Assembly (NCBI GenBank): GCA_937996625.1
Contig: CALKVA010000028.1
Location: forward strand, 1-41,693
Reading direction: 5' to 3'
Length of the DNA: 41,693 nt
Source of the DNA: UBA5951 sp009936885
GTDB taxonomy: Bacteria; Pseudomonadota; Alphaproteobacteria; Puniceispirillales; Puniceispirillaceae
Of the stretch, positions 26,833-35,458 are shown piece after piece (position 1 is the first letter of the stretch; each line of letters opens with the position of its first letter). The notes below the pieces were generated by a model. The model was not told where the DNA came from, did no database searches, and saw nothing but the letters and a program-made list of their open reading frames with translations. A program made the translations under genes and the position numbers.

Positions 26833-26888
26833 TTGCTACTCCTTTATTGAATATGAAAGCTATAAAAGCATCCAACTCTTTGTCTTAT

Positions 26889-28499
26889 TCAAACTCTATA
26901 ATCAGATAAAATCATATCTGCAGCCTTCTCGGCAATCATAATTGTCGGTGCATTTGTATTTCCAGATGTAATAGTTGGCATAATTGAAGCATCAACTACA
27001 CGCAAACTAGAAATATTTTTTACCCGTAATTTTTCATCTACAACCGACATTTTATCCTGACCCATTTTACATGTTCCAACAGGATGATAAGAAGTTCTTG
27101 CCCGCTTGCAAATAAAATCCAAACAATCATCATAGCTTTGTATTTCTGCTGTAGGACTATATTCTGTAAGGATATTGTCTGATAATGCAGGCTGCTTTAT
27201 TATTCTGCGTATTTCATTCATCCCTGCCACCAGAGTATCGCGATCTGATTTAGCCTCTAGATAATTTGGCTGAATTATCGGCGGTGTTGAAATATGTCTA
27301 TCGATTGCTTTAACATAACCCCGGCTTTCAGGGCGCATCAAGGCTACATTAACCGTAACCCCATCAAATTTATGTGGCACACCGCCCAAATCTTCAGTGC
27401 TAAATAATAACAGCAAGGCTTGAATATCTGGATTAGCGGCCTCTGGCTGAACTTTTATATATCCACCTGCATAACACGCGCCCATTGCAAGCATTCCTTT
27501 TCTAAAAAATAGGTATTTCAGACCCTCGGTTATTTTGCGCACTGGGTTATGATACAAGCTATTCGCCGTTAATGGCAGGTTGGTTTTATACAAAAGAGGG
27601 GCATTTACATGGTCTTGTAGATTCTGACCCACCCCTGGCAAATCTGCAATAACCGGTATGCCAAGCTGTTGCAATTCTGCTGCATCTCCAAGCCCTGATA
27701 ATTGAAGTATTTGAGGAGAGTGAATAGCACCAGCAGACATTAAAATTTCATTATTGGCATGCACTGTTTGCCGGTTGCCTGAGGTTTCATATTCCAAACC
27801 AATAGCTCTACTACCTTCAAAAATTAACTTGCGTACCTGTGCATTGGATATGATGGTTAAATTACGGCGCGCTTTGGCTGGCTTTAAATAGGCAGTTGCA
27901 GCACTAGAGCGCCTGCCCTTTTTAGTAGTCCATTGAATAGGGCCAAACCCTTCTTGCTTATTTGCGTTAAAATCATGATTATAGTCATAGCCAGCCTGTA
28001 ATCCTGCCTTTATATAGGCTTGTGCTATTGGATGCGTTTGGGCAGGATCACTTACCCATAAAGGCCCACCAACTGAGTGATACTGCCCTTCTCCTCTTTG
28101 TTGATTCTCCGATTTTTTAAAGTAGGGCAGAACATCATCAAAACCCCAGCCTGCATTTCCGAGCTGTTGCCAGTGATTAAAGTCATCTTGGTTGCCCCGC
28201 ATATAGACCATTCCATTTATAGAGCTTGATCCCCCTATTACTTTTCCACGCGGTGTTGGAACAGGCGTTTTAACCCATCTCTTGCCAGGCTCTGTTTGAA
28301 ACATCCAGTTAATTACTGGGTTACGAAAATTTTTCCCATATCCGATAGGAATATGTATCCAAGGGTTAGTATCTTGCGGGCCTGCCTCTATAAGTAACAC
28401 GTTATGGGAAGTCGCATCTGTCAGTCTATTCGCCAAAACACATCCAGCACTACCACCACCAACAATAATAAAATCTACCCTAGATATATTCTGCCCCAT
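26889..28499 (-). CDS. GMC-family FAD alcohol dehydrogenase
   Basis: A flavoprotein dehydrogenase of 536 residues. FAD motif GGGSAGCVLANRL lies near 14-26, the GMC signature GKVIGGSSSINGMVYMRG near 85-102, catalytic His472 (SYHPVGT) and Asn516 (GNTNAPT). It differs from the BetA copy in substrate-side segments (IPIGYGKNF, FSTEDLGGVPHKFDG), so a different alcohol is expected. It begins 19 bases after the LVIVD-protein stop, with AGGGAG directly before the ATG, and is thus in its operon. Electrons probably go to a quinone or dye-like acceptor rather than oxygen, but this cannot be read from sequence. Confidence 0.9.
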   Translation of the reverse strand: MGQNISRVDFIIVGGGSAGCVLANRLTDATSHNVLLIEAGPQDTNPWIHIPIGYGKNFRNPVINWMFQTEPGKRWVKTPVPTPRGKVIGGSSSINGMVYMRGNQDDFNHWQQLGNAGWGFDDVLPYFKKSENQQRGEGQYHSVGGPLWVSDPAQTHPIAQAYIKAGLQAGYDYNHDFNANKQEGFGPIQWTTKKGRRSSAATAYLKPAKARRNLTIISNAQVRKLIFEGSRAIGLEYETSGNRQTVHANNEILMSAGAIHSPQILQLSGLGDAAELQQLGIPVIADLPGVGQNLQDHVNAPLLYKTNLPLTANSLYHNPVRKITEGLKYLFFRKGMLAMGACYAGGYIKVQPEAANPDIQALLLLFSTEDLGGVPHKFDGVTVNVALMRPESRGYVKAIDRHISTPPIIQPNYLEAKSDRDTLVAGMNEIRRIIKQPALSDNILTEYSPTAEIQSYDDCLDFICKRARTSYHPVGTCKMGQDKMSVVDEKLRVKNISSLRVVDASIMPTITSGNTNAPTIMIAEKAADMILSDYRV

Positions 28500-28518
28500 C
28501 TCCCTATTTTCCCAATAA

Positions 28519-29751
28519 TCAGATATCTAATTCTAATATATACAACCCGCCAGACCATCTGTCGCCAGCATAGATAATTCCATTTTCATCTGCATATACC
28601 TCATTCATCTGAATCGCTGGCACCCTTGAATTCTCTGGGCCTTCAGGGACAAAACAAGCAATTGTTTCAGGTTGGTATGGGTTTTTAATATCATAGACCC
28701 TAATGCCTGCATTAAAGAAACAGCCAATTATTATCTCTTCACTATGAAACGAAGGTCCTGGTCTGTTTTCATGCACATTATGAGAGCCAAAACGCCCTCC
28801 TTTTTGGATATATTCTTCAACAGGTGGAAGCGGTAATGTGCTAATTGGCACTAGGTTCTGCTCATTGCGAGCATCCAAAATCCATGTAAGCTTTGGCCAA
28901 TCCGCACCATCATCTTTGATACACTCATCGCTCACTATAATTAAGCCTCTATCAAATAACGGCATTACGGTGTGGGTAAAACCTGGATAGGGATTGTGAG
29001 GTGACCAGTGAGAGACGATTTTTGGGTTACTTTTATCTTCAATATCCAAAATAAAGGCGCCCCCATCAATATATCCAAGATAGGCTCTATTTGGATGTGA
29101 GGGATACACATTAGCATTATGGAGTCTAAATGCATCTCCGCCACGTAAATTTTCCAGCGGTTCAGGAATAATCCTGTCTGGCATTGGCTCATCATCTTCT
29201 TTTTTTGTTCCAGGCATCCACCATCTGCCAGCCTCCGTCATTTTGGTCGGGTTTCTTACATCAATTATCTGATAAATCTGATCATCACGCGGGTGCTTTG
29301 GTGTAAAATCAGGCGCTCCACTAGCCATATGAATATATTCCCCATCTACAAACCACAAGCAATGTACGCCTCTGGAATGTGGCCCAGCAGTTGAATAAAA
29401 ATTAATGGAGCGCGGTGATTCAGGCTGGCTGATATCAAATAGCTCCACACCTGCTTCAGGCAATCCTAGCTGATAAACCTGGTAGGCAACCGCTAGAATA
29501 TCTCCGCAAACCTCCAGGGAATTAGATCTCATGTTACCGTGTTTTAATTCAGTTTGGCATATTACTTTGGGGTTTCTTGGGTCTGTGACATCTACGCCTG
29601 AAAAGTTTTTCGGAGGTCCTTCATGAGCAATCCAAAGGATACGTCTTCCATCTTTTGCAACCTGCATTGACATGCCTTCGCCTACACCGCCAAATCCGTT
29701 TAAGGTGTTATGTGCCAGAAGTTTCATATTTTTTATCAGACCGTTACCCAT
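28519..29751 (-). CDS. LVIVD-repeat beta-propeller protein, copy 1
   Basis: A 410-residue cytoplasmic protein, without signal peptide, built of repeated blades with the pattern hydrophobic-Asp-Ile/Val-x-Asn/Asp-Pro. Examples are VELFDISQPESP, IIDVRNPTK, FILDIEDKSNP, VYDIKNPYQP and LYILELDI. The function of this COG5276-like family is not established. Conserved His, Cys and Trp clusters (PHSRGVHCLWFVDGE, HNVHENRPGPSFH) suggest a metal or ligand site rather than a pure scaffold. The ATG at 29749-29751 is preferred because GGAG lies just upstream; the frame extends four codons further to a TTG. It heads the minus-strand run with GMC, aldo/keto reductase and MBL genes, and is divergent from the cupin-TTT operon. 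Confidence 0.8.
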   Translation of the reverse strand: MGNGLIKNMKLLAHNTLNGFGGVGEGMSMQVAKDGRRILWIAHEGPPKNFSGVDVTDPRNPKVICQTELKHGNMRSNSLEVCGDILAVAYQVYQLGLPEAGVELFDISQPESPRSINFYSTAGPHSRGVHCLWFVDGEYIHMASGAPDFTPKHPRDDQIYQIIDVRNPTKMTEAGRWWMPGTKKEDDEPMPDRIIPEPLENLRGGDAFRLHNANVYPSHPNRAYLGYIDGGAFILDIEDKSNPKIVSHWSPHNPYPGFTHTVMPLFDRGLIIVSDECIKDDGADWPKLTWILDARNEQNLVPISTLPLPPVEEYIQKGGRFGSHNVHENRPGPSFHSEEIIIGCFFNAGIRVYDIKNPYQPETIACFVPEGPENSRVPAIQMNEVYADENGIIYAGDRWSGGLYILELDI

Positions 29752-29823
29752 TTTTTTCTCCAAATTTTCATCAAAAACATTATTTAGTAACGGTTCGATT
29801 TAGACAGCGCATTTTGCGACTGT

Positions 29824-29876
29824 CAATTTATAAAATTGGAATTAAGTGATTATAAATTGAATGATTCTACAATTTA
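29824..29876. promoter_or_regulatory. AT-rich palindromes between the LVIVD and cupin operons (candidate operators)
   Basis: A perfect palindrome CAATTT-ATA-AAATTG spans 29824-29838. A second inverted pair TAAATTG-N10-CAATTTA spans 29853-29876. All four half-sites share AAATTG/CAATTT. They sit in the 172-base divergent interval and could serve one regulator for both arms. In DNA this AT-rich such palindromes can arise by chance, so confidence is low. Confidence 0.3.
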
Positions 29877-29923
29877 GTTTCAAATGAAAAAATACATTCT
29901 TTAAAAAAAATAGGGAGGCTCTC

Positions 29924-30319
29924 ATGCCAATTTATAAAGCGAACGAGATGAAAGAAACACCGGACGTAAAAAGGCCACATATCAGTATGATACAATATGG
30001 GGGTGAACTAATAAAAGCTGGTCTTGTTACCTATTATGAGGGTGATGCACCACCGCCTCATTATCATCCAAATGATGAGCAATGGATTTATTTGCTCGAA
30101 GGCAGTTTAGCTGTACTTATGGGGGAAGAAGTCGAAACGGCTACTGCTGGAGACTTAATTTATGTCCCTCGAAATACCGTACATGGTATTCGTCTTTTAA
30201 ATGATAAATGTAGATTTTTTACCTGTAAAAGTCCTGCCGGTTCTGGCGGACTAAGTGAGGATTATCAGCCTATAGCTAATTTAGATGAGATAACTAGAAA
30301 ATTGAATGCGCATAATTAG
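29924..30319 (+). CDS. Single-domain cupin protein
   Basis: A small metal-binding beta-barrel protein of 131 residues. The cupin motifs are complete: HYHPNDEQW gives His46, His48 and Glu52, and GDLIYVPRNTVHGI gives His87. This arrangement can hold Fe, Mn, Ni or Zn and allow dioxygenase, isomerase, lyase or binding roles. The reaction cannot be told from motifs. AGGGAGG lies eight to ten bases before the ATG, a strong ribosome binding site. It leads the plus-strand arm and is followed 169 bases later by tctC, which seems to have its own promoter. Confidence 0.85.
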   Translation: MPIYKANEMKETPDVKRPHISMIQYGGELIKAGLVTYYEGDAPPPHYHPNDEQWIYLLEGSLAVLMGEEVETATAGDLIYVPRNTVHGIRLLNDKCRFFTCKSPAGSGGLSEDYQPIANLDEITRKLNAHN

Positions 30320-30377
30320 ATAGTTAGCTCTAACTCTCTGAATTATCGATAATTATTCGTGTTGTAAGCTTTGGAAC

Positions 30378-30418
30378 GCATTAATTTAAATTATAATCTG
30401 CATTAAATAAATTAATGC
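30378..30418 (+). promoter_or_regulatory. tctC promoter with overlapping inverted-repeat operator
   Basis: A perfect 11-base inverted repeat (GCATTAATTTA at 30378-30388, TAAATTAATGC at 30408-30418) encloses a TATAAT at 30392-30397; TTGGAA at 30371-30376 is a -35 candidate 15 bases upstream. A third half-site GCATTAA lies at 30400-30406, making a tighter 7-5-7 palindrome with the right arm. Half-sites flanking a -10 are the layout of a repressor operator. The regulator is unknown. The repeats are seen; function is inferred. Confidence 0.45.
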
Positions 30419-30488
30419 TTAAATGACTTTACAATTAAATTTTTTTAGCATTACCATTGAAAAATTAATTTTTTACAAGGAGGAAATT

Positions 30489-31415
30489 ATGAAAATTAAA
30501 TTAGAAACTATTTTCAAAGGTGCACTGGCTACTTTTGTAGGTATGTCAATGGCTTTTACCGCAAACATAGCTTTTGCGGATTATCCAGAAAAAGACATCA
30601 CTTTTATCGTGCCTTATTCACCCGGTGGCGGTTCTGACCAAATGGCAAGAAGATTACAGCCTGGACTTGAAAAGGCATTAGGCGTAAATGTTCGCATCGT
30701 CTACAAAACTGGCGGCGGCGGCGCTGTTGGTTTTAGTGAATTGCATCGCTCTAAGCCAGATGGCTATACAATCTCTAACGTTGTTGTTCCAAACGTTATA
30801 CTCTCATCTAAAGGCGATGGTGTTGGCTATAAGCCTGGTGATTTTGAATATATTGGAATGACTGAGTCTGCTGTCGGTGCCCTGATGGTTCCAAAGGATA
30901 GCCCATATAAGTCACTAGATGCGTTCGTTGCAGCTGCTAAAGAAAAGCCAGGCATGCTAACCGTTGCAGGAGTTGGTGGAACAGGTGCTGATAGATGGGG
31001 TGCATTAGCTGATATTCTTGGTATTGAGACAACTTATGTTCCTGTTTCAGGCGGCGTTGGTAAAATGATGCCTATGCTTGCAGGCTCACACGTTGACGCT
31101 GGCATGACTGCTTCAAATCACGCAACCAAGCATAGCTCAATTGTTGATGCGCTTGTAGTTGCAGGCACCCAAGAGGTGGGAACTCTAAAAGGTGTTCCCT
31201 TTGAGCCAGAATGGAGTTATGTGACAACATGGGGAATCATGGCCCCTCCAGGCACACCTGCTGATATAGTTGCTACATTAAATGCAGCTCTTAACGAAGC
31301 AGCTTCCGACCCATCTGTTGCTGATACATTAGGAAAAGCCGGTTACAACACGATTATTCAAACCATAGATGAAGTAAATGCGTTTATGGATGCGCAAATT
31401 AAGGCATATGAGTAA
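30489..31415 (+). CDS. tctC: TTT transporter substrate-binding protein (Bug/TctC family), system 1
   Basis: Periplasmic receptor of a tripartite tricarboxylate transporter, 308 residues from the ATG at 30489, which follows a strong AAGGAGG at 30477-30483; the frame extends upstream but without comparable signal. The signal peptide ends at ANIAFA (residue 30). The Bug motif VPYSPGGGSDQMAR (41-54) that binds ligand carboxylates is present, as are GGTGADRWG and the C-terminal APPGTPADIVATLNAAL. Bug proteins bind diverse carboxylates, so the name does not fix the substrate. A long perfect hairpin follows the gene before tctA. Confidence 0.92.
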   Translation: MKIKLETIFKGALATFVGMSMAFTANIAFADYPEKDITFIVPYSPGGGSDQMARRLQPGLEKALGVNVRIVYKTGGGGAVGFSELHRSKPDGYTISNVVVPNVILSSKGDGVGYKPGDFEYIGMTESAVGALMVPKDSPYKSLDAFVAAAKEKPGMLTVAGVGGTGADRWGALADILGIETTYVPVSGGVGKMMPMLAGSHVDAGMTASNHATKHSSIVDALVVAGTQEVGTLKGVPFEPEWSYVTTWGIMAPPGTPADIVATLNAALNEAASDPSVADTLGKAGYNTIIQTIDEVNAFMDAQIKAYE

Positions 31416-31441
31416 GCATTAAGTAGCCCTCTTAAAATTTT

Positions 31442-31474
31442 GAACACTAGCAATTTTTTAAGTTGCTAGTGTTC
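31442..31474 (+). other. Perfect 12-base-pair stem-loop after tctC
   Basis: GAACACTAGCAA (31442-31453) pairs exactly with TTGCTAGTGTTC (31463-31474) around a 9-base loop. No T-run follows, so it is not a standard intrinsic terminator. Placed 27 bases after the receptor stop and 76 before tctA, it is well positioned to protect the tctC message from 3' exonuclease and give excess receptor over permease. The pairing is seen; the role is inferred. Confidence 0.7.
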
Positions 31475-31549
31475 CAACAAAAAGCACCTAACTAAAAAGA
31501 TAAATTAAACATCAACTAGTAGTATTTTTACCTACGGAGCTCTCTGAAA

Positions 31550-33043
31550 ATGATTGAAGCATTGTTCATAGCTTTAAGCCCTTCTTATTTAATGTATATG
31601 ACTATTGGTATCTTGCTGGGTCTAATCGTTGGAACGTTACCTGGACTGACAGCAACTATGGGGACGGCACTATTGGTGCCTTTTACATTTGCCCTACCAA
31701 CTGGGGAAGGTATTGCTATGCTAGGTGGACTCTATGTCTGTGCAATGTTTTCAGATGCAATTCCAGCTTGTCTTGTTAACACACCAGGAACTCCTGCTGC
31801 CATGGCAACAGGTTTTGATGGTCACCCAATGGTTAAACAAGGAAGGGGACAGGAAGCCATCGTTGCAGCCTGCTTTAGCTCCGCTCTTGGCACTATGTTT
31901 GGCGCGGCTTGTTACCTTTTACTTGCTTGGCCAATGATATCAATTGCCTTAAAATTTGGGCCGCCAGAGTTTTTCTGGCTGGGTATTTTTGCACTTACCA
32001 TTATCGGAAGTCTTGCTGGTGATTCTATCTTGAAGGGCTTGGCTGGCGGTGCCATCGGATTATTGATAAGTTGCATCGGCATCAGCCATGCAACCGAGCT
32101 TAATCGTTTTACAATGAACATTCCAGAGCTTCGGGGCGGGGTATCACTTGTTGCTGCTCTAATTGGCGTTTTTGCTGTTCCACAAGTTTTGTCTATGGTT
32201 TTAGGCCTTAGAAAACAAGAATATATTGCTGAATATCGAGCAGAAAAAGGCGTGATCTTAAAAACAATGATTAAGGTGTTATCAAAACCCATTCACTTTT
32301 TGCGTTCTGCATCTATAGGAAGCTTTATTGGAATACTACCAGGTGCGGGAAGTCCTATTGCTGCCATCGTATCCTATAACGAAGCTGTCCGCTGGAGTAA
32401 GGATAAGAGCAAGTTTGGGAAAGGTAACATACATGGTGTGACCGCATCTGAAATTGCTAATAATTCGGCAGCACCCGCTGCTATGATTCCTCTTGTTACT
32501 CTTGGCGTGCCAGGGTCATCCCCAGCGGCTGTCATTGCAGGCGCGTTAATGTTGCGTGGGTTAAATCCTGGGCCTGAATTATTCGCAACGGATGGTGTTC
32601 TTGTATATTCTTTTGGTTGGTCCATGTTTATAGCCGGGATAGTTGTATTTTTCGTTGGCTTGCTTGCAACACCTTTACTTGTGAAGGTAATAAAAATTCC
32701 CCTTCGCTTACTAGCCCCTCTTATAATGTTTCTAGCTATTATAGGGGCGTATGCCATACGCAATAATATCTTTGATGTTTATTTAATGTTAGCCATAGGT
32801 ATTTTTGTATTCCTTGCTCGAAGATTGGGGTTTCACCCAGGTCCTATTGGTTTGGGCTTTATTCTTGGACCAATTATCGAGCCATCGCTGGTTCAGGCAT
32901 TATATATTTCTGATGCTGTTGGGGTTCAAAAAATATTTTTCAGCGGAACCATTAACATTACGCTTATAAGTCTGTCTGTCCTATCTATTACAGCGGTAGC
33001 CTTATCTCGCTTCAAAGCCAGAAGAGCTGCAAAACTGGCGTAA
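31550..33043 (+). CDS. tctA: TTT transporter large membrane subunit, system 1
   Basis: A 497-residue multi-spanning permease of the tripartite tricarboxylate transporter. The family motif GILLGLIVGTLPGLTATMG (20-38) is at the N-terminus. The mid-protein repeat GILPGAGSPIAAIVSYNEA and the sequence TLGVPGSSPAAVIAGALM follow, with GFILGPIIEPSLVQAL near the end. It works with TctB and the periplasmic TctC, driven by an ion gradient. Gene order in this operon is C-A-B, unlike the second system (C-B-A). Confidence 0.93.
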   Translation: MIEALFIALSPSYLMYMTIGILLGLIVGTLPGLTATMGTALLVPFTFALPTGEGIAMLGGLYVCAMFSDAIPACLVNTPGTPAAMATGFDGHPMVKQGRGQEAIVAACFSSALGTMFGAACYLLLAWPMISIALKFGPPEFFWLGIFALTIIGSLAGDSILKGLAGGAIGLLISCIGISHATELNRFTMNIPELRGGVSLVAALIGVFAVPQVLSMVLGLRKQEYIAEYRAEKGVILKTMIKVLSKPIHFLRSASIGSFIGILPGAGSPIAAIVSYNEAVRWSKDKSKFGKGNIHGVTASEIANNSAAPAAMIPLVTLGVPGSSPAAVIAGALMLRGLNPGPELFATDGVLVYSFGWSMFIAGIVVFFVGLLATPLLVKVIKIPLRLLAPLIMFLAIIGAYAIRNNIFDVYLMLAIGIFVFLARRLGFHPGPIGLGFILGPIIEPSLVQALYISDAVGVQKIFFSGTINITLISLSVLSITAVALSRFKARRAAKLA

Positions 33044-33082
33044 GTAAATTTGATAATTTAGATTTTTAAAGAGTGACAAAAG

Positions 33083-33565
33083 ATGCCTCAAATATCCAAA
33101 ATATTAAAAGATAGTGATGTAATAACAACCATTCTTCTGTTAGGAATATCATTTATTTTTTATTCTGGTTCCGGAGCAAATGCAAAAGATTGGGTGTTTC
33201 CTCTAATGGCAACATTTTCTTTATTTGGCATTTCAATATTTTTCCTAATTAAATCCATCCTAAAAATCGTTTCTGGGACAATAGTTTCAGATTTAGAAAT
33301 AGAAACTGAACAAGTGCCATCAATTATAAATGTGATTTTCTTTTCACTATTTATGTTCATATTTCTTTTCCTATTATTTGCCTTCGGATTTTGGATTGCT
33401 AGCTTAGCTCTTTTATGGACATCTATTGCTTATTTCAATCCAGATAAAACTCTAAAAACAATTATAAAATCATTGCTTATAGCAATCATCAGCTGTTTAG
33501 TTGCTTATGTTGTTTTTACCCACATATTCTATGTTCCATTTCCAGAATCACGTTTATTTGGTTAG
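33083..33565 (+). CDS. tctB: TTT transporter small membrane subunit, system 1
   Basis: A poorly conserved 160-residue membrane protein with four hydrophobic segments (about 16-32, 40-60, 85-115 and 130-150), the usual TctB layout. The motif PLMATFSLFGISIFFLIKS in the second helix region is typical. It starts 39 bases after tctA with GAGTGA upstream of the ATG. Identification rests mainly on size, topology and position next to tctA. Confidence 0.85.
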   Translation: MPQISKILKDSDVITTILLLGISFIFYSGSGANAKDWVFPLMATFSLFGISIFFLIKSILKIVSGTIVSDLEIETEQVPSIINVIFFSLFMFIFLFLLFAFGFWIASLALLWTSIAYFNPDKTLKTIIKSLLIAIISCLVAYVVFTHIFYVPFPESRLFG

Positions 33566-33662
33566 TCATCAACAAATATATTGATGCGCAAATGAACAGT
33601 CCTTTACTGGCTTGTAACTGTAATAATTAAAATTAACACATACCTCACGAAAATTTAAATTC

Positions 33663-34430
33663 TTGTTTCAGACACTTCTTTCGCTAATCCCATTTCCCGT
33701 TGAACTGAGTTCATTTCAAATAGTGTCGCTCATAAGCATCGCTTTTTTTACTTCTTTTTTTAGCGGTGTGGTTGGTATTGGTGGAGGACTTTTTTTATTA
33801 ATATTCTATGCATCAATTCTGCCAATTACGGCTGTTATTCCAGTACATGGTTTTTTACAAACTTGGAATAATTTATGGCGCGCAATGTTAACGCGTGATT
33901 TTCATACACCTGTGCTACGCAGTTTTATTTTAGGTTTCCTAGTTGGTACAGGGATAAGCATGGTATTTGTTGTAAATCTGCCAGCCCCTATTTTAAAAAT
34001 AAGTATAGGTGTTTTCGTTCTAATATCGGTGATAGGCAAAATACCTACTCTTTCTAAACGCTATTTATTTATTGGCTCAACCATTTCCATGGTTCTTAGT
34101 TTTATTATTGGCGGGACAGCGCCAATGGTAGCGGCTATGTTAAACTCATTTTCAATAGAACCAAAAGCGTTTGTTGCTACCCTTGGATTAGTATTAGCTT
34201 TGCAGCACGGGCTGAAAGTTATTGTATTTTGGCTGCTAGGTTTTAACTACCTGCATTATCTACCGCTAATGATCTTGGCTATTTTAGCAGGCATGTTAGG
34301 TACCTATTTAGGGGTAAAAATAATGTATAAATTAAAAAATGAATTGATTGCTAAATTAGTTAAATTAACTCTTATTTTTCTCGCGATCAGACTTATTTAT
34401 CTTGGCGCCATACCCCTAATATTTTCTTGA
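33663..34430 (+). CDS. TauE/SafE (TSUP) family membrane protein, putative sulfite/organosulfur exporter
   Basis: A 255-residue membrane protein with about eight helices. The TSUP motif SGVVGIGGGLFLL (34-46) and its internal-repeat counterpart IIGGTAPMVAAML are present. Family members export sulfite, sulfoacetate or related anions, though others take up different anions. The start is TTG without a clear ribosome binding site; later in-frame initiation is possible. It is 97 bases after tctB on the same strand. With the persulfide-dioxygenase-like gene in the opposite arm, it points to sulfur-compound metabolism. Confidence 0.82.
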   Translation: MFQTLLSLIPFPVELSSFQIVSLISIAFFTSFFSGVVGIGGGLFLLIFYASILPITAVIPVHGFLQTWNNLWRAMLTRDFHTPVLRSFILGFLVGTGISMVFVVNLPAPILKISIGVFVLISVIGKIPTLSKRYLFIGSTISMVLSFIIGGTAPMVAAMLNSFSIEPKAFVATLGLVLALQHGLKVIVFWLLGFNYLHYLPLMILAILAGMLGTYLGVKIMYKLKNELIAKLVKLTLIFLAIRLIYLGAIPLIFS

Positions 34431-34465
34431 TGAAAATTATAAATAACTATGCAATGTTCAGTCTT

Positions 34466-35458
34466 TTAAGATGAATATAATCCTAATGTTCTTGCCTGTA
34501 ATTTTAACAGTGCAGTGACACCTGCTAGACTTGGCGTATCAATTTGAAGTTGGTTTGCAACTTCAATCAACGCAGTAACAAGCGGGTCTATTTCCAATGG
34601 ACGACCCATTTCAATATCCTGCCGAGTAGATGGCTTATGACCAATAATTTTACCTGCACCATTAATTCTGTCTTCAATTGATACAGCAAATCGTATTGAT
34701 AGTGCCTCACCCACCTGTTTGCATTCACTCATTATTTCAGCAACCAATTTTCGTGTGTCTGGGTCTTCTGCAATTTTATCTAGAGATGCACCAGTAAGCG
34801 CACTAACAGGATTAAAAGAGCAATTACCCCATAGTTTTATCCAAATCTCGTCTCGTATCCGCTTTTTTTGCGGCGCTTTGAGACCGCCCTTTATCATTAA
34901 ATCTGATAGAGTTTTAAGTCTTTCTGTACTTTCGCCGCTTGGCTCACCAAGTGAAACTCGGTTTCCCTCAATATGTGTGATTGTTCCAGGTTTACTGATT
35001 TCACAGGCTGGATACACAACACAGCCAATTGCTCTTTCTGGCCCTATCTTATTCCAAATACTGGCATCTGGGTCAACAGACATCAGAGGTTTATCGTCTA
35101 ATTCTGTATTTGTATTAGCTTTGTGAAAATACCACCATGGTAGTCCATTTACAGCAGAGACAACTGCCGTATCGGGGTCAAGCAACGGTTGAATTGTTTC
35201 AGTGATATGGGTGATGCCATGCGCCTTAAGGGCTATGATAACATAATCTTGTCGACCAAAATCTGCTGGGTTATCACTTGCGTTTAGCTTAAAAGAGCGC
35301 ATTTCCCCATTAATTTCAAGCTTCAAGCCATTTTCTTTTATAGCGTTGAGATGAGACCCTCTTGCAATAAGAGAAACATCTGCTCCAGCATCATGCAAAC
35401 AAGCAGCCAAATACCCACCAATAGCACCCGCTCCGAAGATACATATTTTTGATGTCAT
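34466..35458 (-). CDS. Ketopantoate reductase-family protein (ApbA/PanE-like)
   Basis: NAD(P)H-dependent reductase of 2-oxoacids, 330 residues. The N-terminal Rossmann motif FGAGAIGGYLAA spans 8-19. The catalytic Lys208 lies in WIKLWGNCSFNP, with Asn212, and a C-terminal helical substrate domain contains the RQDIEMGRPLEID string of the family. PanE makes pantoate for CoA, but many paralogs beside catabolic genes act on other 2-oxo or 2-hydroxy acids. Its ATG shares one base with the stop of the CoA ligase upstream (TAATG), so they are translationally coupled. The pairing suggests a shared pathway and not coenzyme biosynthesis. Confidence 0.87.
   Translation of the reverse strand: MTSKICIFGAGAIGGYLAACLHDAGADVSLIARGSHLNAIKENGLKLEINGEMRSFKLNASDNPADFGRQDYVIIALKAHGITHITETIQPLLDPDTAVVSAVNGLPWWYFHKANTNTELDDKPLMSVDPDASIWNKIGPERAIGCVVYPACEISKPGTITHIEGNRVSLGEPSGESTERLKTLSDLMIKGGLKAPQKKRIRDEIWIKLWGNCSFNPVSALTGASLDKIAEDPDTRKLVAEIMSECKQVGEALSIRFAVSIEDRINGAGKIIGHKPSTRQDIEMGRPLEIDPLVTALIEVANQLQIDTPSLAGVTALLKLQARTLGLYSS

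Noticed and set aside
33567..33586. CATCAA/TTGATG small inverted repeat after tctB
   Set aside because: Only six base pairs with an eight-base loop and no T-run.
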